Shown here: piece by piece, positions 23,899-31,419 of the stretch | Layout: each line of letters begins with the position of its first letter | How positions within the stretch are numbered: position 1 is the first letter of the stretch | NCBI GenBank assembly: GCA_024641085.1 | Contig: JAHEDT010000031.1 | Location: 1 to 34,825 of the forward strand | Source of the DNA: Geobacteraceae bacterium | GTDB lineage: Bacteria; Desulfobacterota; Desulfuromonadia; Desulfuromonadales; BM103 | Reading direction: 5' to 3' | Length of the DNA stretch: 34,825 nt | The notes under the pieces: generated by a model | Seen by the model: the letters and a program-made list of their open reading frames with translations, nothing else | Told to the model about the DNA's origin: nothing | Database searches by the model: none | Program-made: the position numbers and the translations under genes

Positions 23899-24435
23899 AT
23901 GACGCAAATCTTGTCGCGTGTCAGTGTGTTTGCGGGGCGGGTCCTGGATGTTGCGGTGGAAGATCACTGTATGCCGGACGGTCGCCAGGCGAGCTTTGAA
24001 ATTATCCGGCATCCCGGTGGCGCCGCCGTCCTGCCGGTATTGCCCGACGGGCGGGTTTTGCTGATCCGCCAGTTTCGGCCGGCGCTTGGCAAGATGATCT
24101 ATGAAATTCCGGCCGGGCGCCTGGAGCCTGGCGAGGCGCCCAGGGACTGTGCCGGCCGCGAGCTGATCGAGGAGGTCGGCTATGCTGCGGAGCAGCTGCT
24201 GCCCCTGGGCGGCCTGTGGAGCGCGGTCGGCTTCTGTGACGAGTACGTCCATCTTTTCCTGGGGCGGGATCTTGCTGCGCGGGCACAGAACCTTGAGCCT
24301 GACGAGGTGATCGATCTCTGCCCGATGACCCTAGAAGAAGCCATGGAGCAGATCAGGAGCGGCGTCATCCTCGACAGCAAGACCCAGGTGGCCCTGCTGC
24401 GCTACCAGATGCTCCTTATGGAGGGCGATCAGTGA
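23899..24435 (+). CDS. Nudix hydrolase, ADP-ribose pyrophosphatase type
   Basis: A 178-residue Nudix enzyme. The box GX5EX7REUXEEXGU is intact (G73, E79, R87-E88, E91-E92, G94). An IRQFRPALGKMIYEIPAGRLEPGE stretch just before it is typical of ADP-ribose pyrophosphatases, which split ADP-ribose to AMP and ribose-5-phosphate. A GGGAG site precedes the ATG. Its stop overlaps the GTG of the next Nudix gene by four bases, so both are translated together. The substrate is a family-based guess. Confidence 0.92.
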   Translation: MTQILSRVSVFAGRVLDVAVEDHCMPDGRQASFEIIRHPGGAAVLPVLPDGRVLLIRQFRPALGKMIYEIPAGRLEPGEAPRDCAGRELIEEVGYAAEQLLPLGGLWSAVGFCDEYVHLFLGRDLAARAQNLEPDEVIDLCPMTLEEAMEQIRSGVILDSKTQVALLRYQMLLMEGDQ

Positions 24436-25289
24436 CCAGCCTGCCGGAACACTATGCTTCACCCATGCACCTCCCCTTTAACCGGGCCTGCCTCGCCGGA
24501 CAGTTTGTCCTCGAGGGCCCCGGCAGAGACCCGGGAGGGGCGGGTTACGGGGTCCTTCTGCACGGCAGCAAGATGCTTGTGACCAGAGGCCCGGATCGTT
24601 TCACCATGCCTTACGATGCGCACACCGGCAGCCCGGCGCTCTACCTTGGGCGGTGGCAGGGCGAGCCATGCCGCCTGGTGGAGATGAACGACGGCCAGGG
24701 CCTGTCGGAAGAGCTCGAACTGCATGGCCTGCTGGACGAGAAGCCGCAGCTGCCGATCGACCTGTTGTCCATGGGCGGAATGGGGCGCATGATCCTGCAT
24801 TGGCAGGAGCGCAGTCGCTTTTGCGGCTACTGCGGCCAATCGACCAGCTGGATGGTCGATGAGTGGGGGCGCAGTTGCGATGCCTGCAAAGCGCACATGT
24901 TTCCTGCCATTCACCCCTGCGCGATTGTCCTGGTGACCCGCCCGGGGGAAGTGCTGTTGACGCGCAAATCGATCTGGGCGCCCAATCGCTACAGCCTGGT
25001 TGCCGGTTTCCAGGAGTTCGGCGAATCCCTGGAGGAAACGGCGGTTCGGGAGGTTGCCGAGGAGACCGGCGTCAAGGTTGGCAAGCTGCGTTATCTCGGC
25101 AGCCAATGCTGGCCCTTCCCGAGCCAGGTGATGGTCGGCTTTGTCGCTGAATACGCCGGCGGCGAAATCCAGGTCGACACGGCGGAGCTGGAAGATGCCC
25201 GCTGGTTCCCCGTCGATGATTTGCCCAGTCTGCCGCCCAAGCGCAGCATTGCCCGCTATATTCTTGATAAAGTCCTGGAACTGTCCTGA
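24432..25289 (+). CDS. nudC: NudC-like NAD+ diphosphatase / NAD-cap-removing Nudix enzyme
   Basis: A 285-residue enzyme with NudC architecture: a variable N-terminal domain, a zinc ribbon with C131, C134, C149, C152, and a Nudix domain with a perfect box (G192, E198, R206-E207, E210-E211, G213). NudC enzymes hydrolyse NAD(H) and remove NAD caps from RNA. The NudC signature after the box, normally SQPWPFPxS, reads SQCWPFPSQ here: proline becomes cysteine at 226. The start is GTG at 24432 within the GTGA overlap with the previous gene. Together the two genes would take NAD derivatives to AMP. Confidence 0.93.
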   Translation: MTSLPEHYASPMHLPFNRACLAGQFVLEGPGRDPGGAGYGVLLHGSKMLVTRGPDRFTMPYDAHTGSPALYLGRWQGEPCRLVEMNDGQGLSEELELHGLLDEKPQLPIDLLSMGGMGRMILHWQERSRFCGYCGQSTSWMVDEWGRSCDACKAHMFPAIHPCAIVLVTRPGEVLLTRKSIWAPNRYSLVAGFQEFGESLEETAVREVAEETGVKVGKLRYLGSQCWPFPSQVMVGFVAEYAGGEIQVDTAELEDARWFPVDDLPSLPPKRSIARYILDKVLELS

Positions 25290-25312
25290 GCCGCCCTGGG
25301 GAAGACCGCAAC

Positions 25313-25558
25313 ATGAACTCTGCAAACTTCGAGAAACGCTACTTCCTGCTGCCGCGCGCCGGGATCGGCCATTTGCGCTTTATTCTGGAGAGTTATGACG
25401 GTCTGGCCTTCGCACGTACGCTCGACAGGCAGGAGGCTCTGGTGGAGATCGCCTTTCCAGTCAGTCGCAGCGCTGATGTCGATGTGCTGCTTAAGGCGCT
25501 CACTGTGGAAATCGGTCTACAGGAAGTGCCCGTCCCCAAGCAGGTCCCGCCCCTCTAG
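25313..25558 (+). CDS. DUF4911-family small protein
   Basis: An 81-residue protein with the look of DUF4911 proteins of Desulfuromonadia: KRYFLLPRAGIGHLRFILES, then YDGLAFARTLD, ending with LQEVPVP. Function is unknown. GGGGAAG lies upstream of the ATG. It is 23 bases downstream of the nudC-like gene, in the same direction, and converges with the OsmC gene 12 bases away. Confidence 0.8.
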   Translation: MNSANFEKRYFLLPRAGIGHLRFILESYDGLAFARTLDRQEALVEIAFPVSRSADVDVLLKALTVEIGLQEVPVPKQVPPL

Positions 25559-25570
25559 ACGACTGTCGGA

Positions 25571-25957
25571 TTAGACCGTGACGACTTCGATGTCCGGCGG
25601 GTCGAGCAGCGCTTTTTTAACGGCGCACTGGTCGGTGGCGCGAATGATGGCGCTGCGGTACTTCTCCGGAAAACCTTCCGGAAGGTGCAGGGTGATCTCC
25701 ACCCGGTCGAGCCGTTTCGTCTCGGGATTGCGGGCGCTGGTCAGAGACAGGCGCATGCCGGCGCTCGGCAGCTCTCGCTGCTGGCAGAAGCGCAGGGCGA
25801 AAAATCCGGCGCAGGTGCCCAGGGAGGCCAGAAAGAGGTCCAAGGGTGAGGGCGCCGAGTCCTGGCCGCCGTTGACAGCTGGCTGGTCCGTGCAGACCTT
25901 GAAGCCTTTGAACTGGGCATTGACTTGAACGCCGCCCGGAAAAGTAATCTCCATCAT
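25571..25957 (-). CDS. OsmC/Ohr-family protein
   Basis: A 128-residue OsmC-type protein. Two cysteines sit at the expected places (GTCAGFFALRF and DQCAVKKAL), the pair that reduces organic hydroperoxides in this family. The LDLFLASLGTC segment is a family hallmark. The product's exact substrate is not visible. Its ATG at 25957 overlaps the stop of the flavin reductase gene by four bases, so the two are coupled, at the distal end of the probable malonate-accessory operon. Confidence 0.88.
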   Translation of the reverse strand: MMEITFPGGVQVNAQFKGFKVCTDQPAVNGGQDSAPSPLDLFLASLGTCAGFFALRFCQQRELPSAGMRLSLTSARNPETKRLDRVEITLHLPEGFPEKYRSAIIRATDQCAVKKALLDPPDIEVVTV

Positions 25958-26577
25958 GATGTTTCCTCCTTGAGCCTGGGCCTGGCAAGTTCAAAACGGT
26001 CCCTGGTCGTGGTGTAATGGTTGCCCGCCAGGCGCCCAACGCTATCGAGTGCCTGGCCATCCACCCTGCCGTTCCGGTAAAGGTCGGGATGCAGATGGAT
26101 CCGGCAGACCTGGCCAATAATCAGGTTGCCGGCCATCGGCTTTGAGCCGAACCCGATGATCTGCCGCAGGGTACATTCAAATTTTATCAGTGCTTCACGT
26201 ACACAGGGGGCCCTGACCAAGGTCGAGGCCTGCTGAGTGACGCCTGCATGGGTGAATTCACTGACCCCCGACGGGTAGGGCGCACTCGTCTGGTTCATGC
26301 GTTCGACCAGGTCACAGCTCACGATGTTGACCACAAATTCCCCGGTCTGCCGGATATTGGCCAGGGTGTGCTTTTCGGCCCGGTTGTCATCCAACAGCGG
26401 TGCAAAGCAGAGCACCGGCGGGTTGACACTGGCCACCGTGAAGAACGAAAAGGGCGCAAGGTTCGCCTGGCCGGCCGGGTCCAAGGTCGAGACCCAGGCA
26501 ATTGGTCGCGGCAGAATACTCCCGGTCAGGACCTTGTACAGTTCGGGTGTTGACAGCCCGGTCGGATCGATCTCCAT
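25954..26577 (-). CDS. Flavin reductase-like (flavoredoxin) FMN-binding protein
   Basis: A 207-residue protein of the flavin reductase-like/flavoredoxin family that binds FMN and passes electrons. Signatures are KVLTGSILPRPIAWVSTLD, LAPFSFFTVASVNPPVLCF, KHTLANIRQTGEFVVNIV, and FECTLRQIIGFG. The ATG at 26577 has GGGGAG upstream. It comes 53 bases after the quinone oxidoreductase and overlaps the OsmC gene by four bases. With those two it forms a redox trio. Its partner is unknown. Confidence 0.88.
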   Translation of the reverse strand: MEIDPTGLSTPELYKVLTGSILPRPIAWVSTLDPAGQANLAPFSFFTVASVNPPVLCFAPLLDDNRAEKHTLANIRQTGEFVVNIVSCDLVERMNQTSAPYPSGVSEFTHAGVTQQASTLVRAPCVREALIKFECTLRQIIGFGSKPMAGNLIIGQVCRIHLHPDLYRNGRVDGQALDSVGRLAGNHYTTTRDRFELARPRLKEETS

Positions 26578-26630
26578 GATGCTCCCCTGGTGGGATAGTT
26601 TTCAAGTAAACTTTTGCTCAGCTCACTGTC

Positions 26631-27608
26631 TCAAGGGATCAGAACCGTCGACCCGGTCGTCTGGCGAGCCTCGAGATCGCGATGGGCTTGAGCGGCTTCG
26701 CTGAGCGGATACGTCTGGTTGATTTCGATGCGGACCTGTCCGGTGGTTACCGCGGCAAACAGGTCCGTGGCACAGGCGAGCAGGTCGGCGCGCTTGGCAG
26801 TGTAGGTCATCAGCGAGGGGCGCGTGAGAAACAACGAACCCTTTTTCCCCAGCAGCGCAGGGTCGATGGTCGGCGCCGGGCCCGATGATTGCCCGTAGTA
26901 GGCCAGCATCCCCATCGGCCGCAGACAGTCGAGAGACTTCATGAAGGTGTCACGACCCACGGAATCGTAGACCACCGCCACGCCTTCGCCGCCGGTCAAT
27001 TCACGTACCCGGGCAACGAAGTCCTCTTCTTTGTAAAGGATGGTATGGTCGCATCCGTGGGCACGGGCGAGGGCGGCCTTCTCACTGCTGCCGACGGTGC
27101 CGATGACTGTGGCCCCGAGGGCCTTGGCCCACTGGCAGGCAATCAGACCGACCCCGCCTGCCGCAGCATGCATGAGCACCGTGTCCCCGGGCTGGACTGG
27201 GTACGTGCGGCGCAGCAGATACTGCGCGGTCATCCCCTGAAGCATCATGGCCGCCGCCTGCCGATCGCTGATCTGTTCGGGCAGTTTGACCAAGCGATGG
27301 GCCGGGATAAGCCGTTCGGTCGCATAGGCTCCCGGAGGCTGGCCGGCATAGGCGACCCGGTCGCCTGGTTGGACCTCACTGACGCCTTCGCCCACGGCCA
27401 GTACTTCACCGGCGCCCTCCATGCCGATGATGCCGGGGAAGGCTTCCAGCGGATAGAGCCCGCTGCGGTGGTAAACGTCAATATAATTCAGTCCGACGGC
27501 GCCGTGGCGCAGGTGAACCTGGCCGGGGCCCGGAGCTGCGACGTCCACCGGTTCCCAACGCATGATTTCCGGGCCGCCTGTTGCATGGATACGAATAGCA
27601 TGTGGCAT
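26631..27608 (-). CDS. Zeta-crystallin-like NADPH:quinone oxidoreductase
   Basis: A 325-residue member of the zinc-free medium-chain dehydrogenase group (quinone oxidoreductase, QOR). It shows VGLNYIDVYHRSGLYP, the core motif GMEGAGEVLAVGEGV, GDRVAYAG, the NADPH-binding HAAAGGVGLIACQWAKALGA, and YDSVGRDTF. No structural or catalytic zinc cysteines are present, as usual for this group. It would reduce quinones or similar carbonyls with NADPH. The ATG at 27608 has AGAGG upstream; the frame to 27668 is rejected. It follows the methyltransferase gene by 56 bases. Confidence 0.93.
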   Translation of the reverse strand: MPHAIRIHATGGPEIMRWEPVDVAAPGPGQVHLRHGAVGLNYIDVYHRSGLYPLEAFPGIIGMEGAGEVLAVGEGVSEVQPGDRVAYAGQPPGAYATERLIPAHRLVKLPEQISDRQAAAMMLQGMTAQYLLRRTYPVQPGDTVLMHAAAGGVGLIACQWAKALGATVIGTVGSSEKAALARAHGCDHTILYKEEDFVARVRELTGGEGVAVVYDSVGRDTFMKSLDCLRPMGMLAYYGQSSGPAPTIDPALLGKKGSLFLTRPSLMTYTAKRADLLACATDLFAAVTTGQVRIEINQTYPLSEAAQAHRDLEARQTTGSTVLIP

Positions 27609-27664
27609 GATCTGACCTCTTTCTGTTGATTGCTGTGATAGCGCCCCTGCACCTGGGCCGCCGC

Positions 27665-28435
27665 TCATCCTTTACGGCACATCGCCTTTACGAGCAGCCA
27701 GGTGTGGGTGAATTGCACCTCGTTGGAGACCTCCCGCAGATTGATGCCAGCCTGCTGGCCGCTTCGGGCCAGGGTTTTCATGACCTGCAGCAAGGGCGCG
27801 GTGCGGCTGGGATCGGCAACGATCTGTGCCCATTCCCCGAAGCTCCGCTCCTGTTCCCAGCGCTCTTCGCTCTGGACTGCGAAGCCGGCGTTTTCGAGCA
27901 CGCTGCGCAATGCCGTCCGGCTCAGCATGCGCACGTGGGAGGGATCGCGCAGCTGTTCGAGGGCATTGTGCAGGTCCGCTTCGTCGGGGTCCTCCGCTGA
28001 GATGAGGTCGGCGACGATCAGCGTTCCCTGTGGGGCCATGACGCGCCGCACTTCAGCCAGCACCTGCGGTATATCAGAAAAGTGGTGCAGTGACAGCCGC
28101 GTCACGACAACTGCAAAGCTGTCGTCCGCAAAAGGCAGTTGCTCGGCCGGTGCGACGAGAAACCGGCCGTTGGTGAGCCCGCTGTCGGTGAAGCGCTGCG
28201 CGGCCAGGCGAACCATCGCAGGAGTCAAATCGACGCCGACCAATTCGCTTGCAAAGGGCGCCACGACCTCGGCGACGATGCCGGGGCCGCAGGCCAAATC
28301 GAGGGCCCTGCGAACGGGACAGGCCGCAACAAGCGCCGCCATGCGCTCCAGTACGGTCCGGCTGCGAAACGCCGGGGCGTTTGCCATCCCGTTGGCCTGA
28401 CGCGTGAATTCCTTTTGAACCTGCTGTTTGTCCAT
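27665..28435 (-). CDS. Class I SAM-dependent methyltransferase (UbiE/BioC-like)
   Basis: A 256-residue methyltransferase. Motif I is LDLACGPGIVAEVV, motif II region VGVDLTPAMVRLAAQR, and post-motifs LPFADDSFAVVVTRLSLHHF. The general layout (Methyltransf_11) covers UbiE and BioC types. The acceptor cannot be read from the sequence. Context is suggestive: it sits between the MdcH-type malonyl transferase and QOR, in a malonate operon. BioC methylates malonyl-ACP to start biotin synthesis, and a biotin-dependent enzyme lies nearby; this link is speculation. The ATG at 28435 has GGAGGAG upstream; the frame to 28519 is rejected. Confidence 0.88.
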   Translation of the reverse strand: MDKQQVQKEFTRQANGMANAPAFRSRTVLERMAALVAACPVRRALDLACGPGIVAEVVAPFASELVGVDLTPAMVRLAAQRFTDSGLTNGRFLVAPAEQLPFADDSFAVVVTRLSLHHFSDIPQVLAEVRRVMAPQGTLIVADLISAEDPDEADLHNALEQLRDPSHVRMLSRTALRSVLENAGFAVQSEERWEQERSFGEWAQIVADPSRTAPLLQVMKTLARSGQQAGINLREVSNEVQFTHTWLLVKAMCRKG

Positions 28436-28491
28436 TGCTCTCCTCCTGGGTGGGAAACGCTCTGCTGCATAACCGTGATGGCCATGCGGTC

Positions 28492-29424
28492 CTAAGCACT
28501 GCAATGTTTGACAACCCATTCGGCAACGCCTGCCAGCGAGCGGAACTCGTCAACGGCCCGCACCTGGACTCCGGGATAAGCCTCCCGAAACATGCGTGAG
28601 AGGGCGTTGCCAGGCCCCAGTTCAAGAAAAACCCCGCAACCCATTTCAAGCGCCGCCTGTTGGCAGAGGTCCCAGCGGATCGGCTGCCAGATCTGGCTCG
28701 AGAGGGCGTTCAGTGCCTCCCGGCTGTCACGCACTACGGCGCCGCTGACTCCGGCGATGACCGGTACCTGCGGTGATTTGAGCGGCGCAAGCGCAAGATC
28801 TTGACGAAACGCGCTGCCGGCGGCTGTCAGTGCCGTCGTATGTGAGGGCACCGACACCAGGAGTCGCTGAACCTTGTGGGCGCCTGCGGCAACGGCGAGC
28901 GTTTCGATCTGGTCCAGTCCCGCAGTCATCCCGCCGAGGATGAAATGATCGGCACCGTTGACAATGGCGATCTCGGCGCCCGTTGCCGAACAGAACCCTT
29001 CAACCTGGTCGCGGTTCAGGCCGCGCAGGGCGAGCAGCCCTGCGTTCGTCCCGCTTGTGGCTGCGTCCATGAGGGCAGCGCGGCGCGCGGACAGGCGGAG
29101 GGTTTGCTCCATCGTGAGGGCGCCGGCACAGCCATAGGCGGCGAACTCACCGAAGCTGTATCCGGCAAACACGCGGGGCCTGGGGAGACCCTCGGCGAGA
29201 GCCAGCCAGGTCACCAGTTGCCGCAGGCAGATCAGTGGCTGCGCCAGGGTATTGTCGAACGCCTCGCCGGCCTGTGAATGCGCCGCGAAGGCCGCCCCAT
29301 CGCCCCAAAGCAACTCAGCGCCGGCCCGCAATCGTCGCTGTGACTCCTGGTGCTCGGAGAACAGCGCAAACATGTCGGGGTGCTGTTCGCCCTGTCCCGG
29401 GCACAGGATGCCAAGACCGTTCAT
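28492..29424 (-). CDS. mdcH: MdcH-type malonyl-CoA:ACP transacylase (FabD family)
   Basis: A 310-residue acyltransferase of the FabD fold. It has the oxyanion motif CPGQGEQHPDMF at the N-terminus, the nucleophile Ser90 in VFAGYSFGEFAAYG, an Arg-rich segment (SARRAALMDAA), and His195 in VPSHTTAL, completing the Ser-His pair. In biotin-independent malonate decarboxylases, MdcH loads malonyl from malonyl-CoA onto the MdcC carrier to prime it. Location just after mdcB supports that role over fatty-acid synthesis. The ATG at 29424 has GAGGGG upstream and begins eight bases after the mdcB stop. Confidence 0.9.
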   Translation of the reverse strand: MNGLGILCPGQGEQHPDMFALFSEHQESQRRLRAGAELLWGDGAAFAAHSQAGEAFDNTLAQPLICLRQLVTWLALAEGLPRPRVFAGYSFGEFAAYGCAGALTMEQTLRLSARRAALMDAATSGTNAGLLALRGLNRDQVEGFCSATGAEIAIVNGADHFILGGMTAGLDQIETLAVAAGAHKVQRLLVSVPSHTTALTAAGSAFRQDLALAPLKSPQVPVIAGVSGAVVRDSREALNALSSQIWQPIRWDLCQQAALEMGCGVFLELGPGNALSRMFREAYPGVQVRAVDEFRSLAGVAEWVVKHCSA

Positions 29425-29431
29425 TTGCCCC

Positions 29432-30337
29432 TCACGCCGCCGCCTGCAGCCAGTGAACGAACAGGGTCGCTGCCAGCAGGTCGGCACTGCCCCCGGGGCT
29501 CAGCCGCCTTGCGACAAACTGCCGGTGAAGCTGCACCGCATCTGTTTGCCAGCCGCACCGCTGGATACCGCCGGCCTCGATGAAGCCCCGCGCGGAACGC
29601 TGGGCGAACTCGAGTCCGGTTGTCCCGCCCCGATAAAGTAGATTCGAATCCGGCAGGACTGCAATCAGGGCGAACAGGCACTGCACGGTGGCATCATGCA
29701 ACGTAGCGCCCGCTGCCAGGCTGGTCTGCAGAACCGGCAGCCCGGTCCCGAACAGGTGGGGGAACCCCTGCGCCGCCTCCTCGATCACTCCGCCGGCGCC
29801 GTAGCGGAGCTCCACCTGGCCACCGTGGCTGGTTTTAGGCAGGGCTGCGCCGTGGTTGCGGATGGCCAGCCCCCAGGTATGATGCACGTACAAACCGAGG
29901 GTGTCTCCCCGCATACCTTGGTTGCCGGCCTGCAATGCTCCCGCTGCGGCCGCCAGCAGGCCGAGGTTGAAAATTCCGCCTCGGTGGGTGTTGATGCCTC
30001 CGGTCGCCTGAAGCATGCGGGCTTCAGCAGCTATGCCCAGGTTCTTCAGGTCGGTGAAGGGTGCGCTGCGCATGCCGGCCAGGCTGATCTCCATAAAATA
30101 GCTGCGCAGAGACAAAAGGCTGCGGAAAAAAGTGCTGGCGTCCATATCGTCATGGCTGCCGCTGTCGGTGGGACTGACCAGGCCGGGCTTGGGATAGGTG
30201 CTGAGTTCCTGATGCAGGGCGCGCAGGGCCAGGCGCGCGATGGTCCGGCAGTCGCCGGCAGAGAGGGGTAGGCGGTCTCCGTGCAAGGGAACGCCAGGGT
30301 TTGAAAATTCTCTGGCTGGTCGGGCTGAGCTGTGCAT
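29432..30337 (-). CDS. mdcB: Triphosphoribosyl-dephospho-CoA synthase (MdcB/MadG/CitG family)
   Basis: A 301-residue enzyme that makes 2'-(5''-triphosphoribosyl)-3'-dephospho-CoA from ATP and dephospho-CoA, the precursor of the prosthetic group carried by the malonate decarboxylase ACP. The CitG/MdcB signature is clear: TYPKPGLVSPTDSGSHDDMD, then GINTHRGGIFNLGLLAAAAG. ATG 30337 is preferred (AAGG upstream); TTG 30364 is the alternative. It is the first gene of the minus-strand accessory operon, divergent from the GntR regulator. In the M. rubra set the equivalent is believed to be MadG. Confidence 0.93.
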   Translation of the reverse strand: MHSSARPAREFSNPGVPLHGDRLPLSAGDCRTIARLALRALHQELSTYPKPGLVSPTDSGSHDDMDASTFFRSLLSLRSYFMEISLAGMRSAPFTDLKNLGIAAEARMLQATGGINTHRGGIFNLGLLAAAAGALQAGNQGMRGDTLGLYVHHTWGLAIRNHGAALPKTSHGGQVELRYGAGGVIEEAAQGFPHLFGTGLPVLQTSLAAGATLHDATVQCLFALIAVLPDSNLLYRGGTTGLEFAQRSARGFIEAGGIQRCGWQTDAVQLHRQFVARRLSPGGSADLLAATLFVHWLQAAA

Positions 30338-30382
30338 AAAACAGGGCCTTTGATTGCTCAACAAATGGTCACCGTTACCATA

Positions 30383-30416
30383 TTTGTATACAAAAATCTA
30401 TCTCTTGCATACAGGA
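30383..30416. promoter_or_regulatory. Two MatR/GntR-type operators
   Basis: A perfect 12-base palindrome TTTGTATACAAA lies at 30383-30394. A second site TCTTGCATACAGGA is at 30403-30416. The MatR operator in a rhizobial malonate operon is, from memory, TCTTGTA/TACACGA; the second site matches 12 of 14. Both lie between the divergent mdcB and GntR genes, and GntR/FCD regulators bind TTGTATACAA-like sites. Control of both genes by the neighbouring regulator is the natural inference. Confidence 0.75.
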
Positions 30417-30433
30417 AGTTTCCCGATTATGAT
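30405..30433 (+). promoter_or_regulatory. Sigma-70 promoter of the GntR regulator gene
   Basis: TTGCAT (30405-30410) and TATGAT (30428-30433) are exactly 17 bases apart, about 47 bases before the start codon. The -35 element lies within the second operator (30403-30416), which suggests autoregulation. Confidence 0.6.
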
Positions 30434-30480
30434 TTGCCGACAAGCTCAAGTCCACGGAAACGTTCAGCCGGGGAGGATTC

Positions 30481-31146
30481 ATGGAGAAGAGCACAGCCCC
30501 TTTGCGTAGATCCGAGCAGTTGCGTGAAATTATCGAAGAACGGATTGCCACCGGGCGGTACCGTCCAGGCATGAGACTCGACGAGACGGAGCTGGCCACG
30601 GAATTCGAGGTTTCCCGTACGCCGATTCGCGAAGCGTTCATGCAGTTGTCCTCCGCAGGCCTGCTCGATTTACGGCCAAGGCGTGGCGCCATGGTTCAGG
30701 AGATCAGCCCGCAAAGGCTCTGCGAGATGTTCGAGGTCATGGCGGAACTCGAGGCGATGTGTGCCCGGCTGGCCGCTCGCCGTTTGACGGATGCCGACCA
30801 GCAGGCACTGACCGCGGCACACCACGCCTGCCAGACTGCCCGCGAGGCGAACGAACCGGATGCTTTCTACCGGATCAACGAGCATTTTCACCTGGCCATC
30901 TATGCCGCCAGTCATAACGGTTTTCTCATCGAAACCGCCACCGCGCTGCAGCGGCGCCTCAGTGCCTATCGACGCCTGCAACTGCGCGTGCGCGACCGCG
31001 TGCGAACCTCCCACGGTGAGCACGCGGCGATCGTCGAGGCGATCATCGCCGGCGAGGGCGAGAAGGCCGCTGCCCTGGTCAGGCAGCATGTTTCCGTCCA
31101 GGGCGAGCGCTTCAACGACCTGATCGCCTCGCTGGACAACTTCTGA
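30481..31146 (+). CDS. GntR-family (FCD/FadR subfamily) regulator, probably of malonate genes
   Basis: A 221-residue regulator with an N-terminal winged helix-turn-helix (residues 8-75, ATEFEVSRTPIREAFMQLSSAGLLDLRPRRGAMV) and a C-terminal FCD ligand-binding domain (from ~85, MFEVMAELEAMCARLAA; His-containing FYRINEHFHLAIY and later EHAAIVEAI). Family members sense carboxylic acids. GGGGAGG precedes the ATG. It lies head-to-head with mdcB and tail-to-tail with madF, embedded in the malonate locus like MatR in rhizobia, so malonate or a derivative is the likely ligand. Confidence 0.9.
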   Translation: MEKSTAPLRRSEQLREIIEERIATGRYRPGMRLDETELATEFEVSRTPIREAFMQLSSAGLLDLRPRRGAMVQEISPQRLCEMFEVMAELEAMCARLAARRLTDADQQALTAAHHACQTAREANEPDAFYRINEHFHLAIYAASHNGFLIETATALQRRLSAYRRLQLRVRDRVRTSHGEHAAIVEAIIAGEGEKAAALVRQHVSVQGERFNDLIASLDNF

Positions 31147-31176
31147 CCCCTTCGTGCCCTGCCAGGGATCGGCTCT

Positions 31177-31389
31177 CTATTCCTCGATGACCAACAAAAC
31201 CTGTCCCGGGCTGACCTTGCCGCCCACGGCAACCTTGACTTCACTGACCGTGCCGTCGCAGGGGCTTGGGAGAGGGGTCTCCATCTTCATCGCCTCGAGG
31301 ACAATGATCCGCTGGCCCTTGGTCACGGCATCACCGGCGTTGACCTTGATCGAGAGTACCTTGCCGGGCATTTTCGCTTTGATTTCCAA
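31177..31389 (-). CDS. madF: Biotin carrier protein of malonate decarboxylase
   Basis: A 70-residue protein that is nothing but a biotinyl domain. The canonical EAMKM motif carries the biotinylated Lys35. The N-terminal [16 protein letters not shown] and the C-terminal [10 protein letters not shown] edges are typical of the barrel-sandwich fold. It accepts carboxyl from malonyl-ACP through MadC/MadD and passes it to the membrane decarboxylase MadB. It lacks the Pro/Ala-rich linker found in many carriers. It lies 30 bases from the convergent GntR gene and 30 bases after the mdcG-type gene. Confidence 0.93.
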   Translation of the reverse strand: MEIKAKMPGKVLSIKVNAGDAVTKGQRIIVLEAMKMETPLPSPCDGTVSEVKVAVGGKVSPGQVLLVIEE

Positions 31390-31419
31390 TGGATTCTCCT
31401 TTTTGCATCGTGTTGATGG

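Noticed and set aside
31147-31176. Terminator between the convergent GntR and madF genes
   Set aside because: CCCTGCCAGGG has no room for a loop and there is no T-run.
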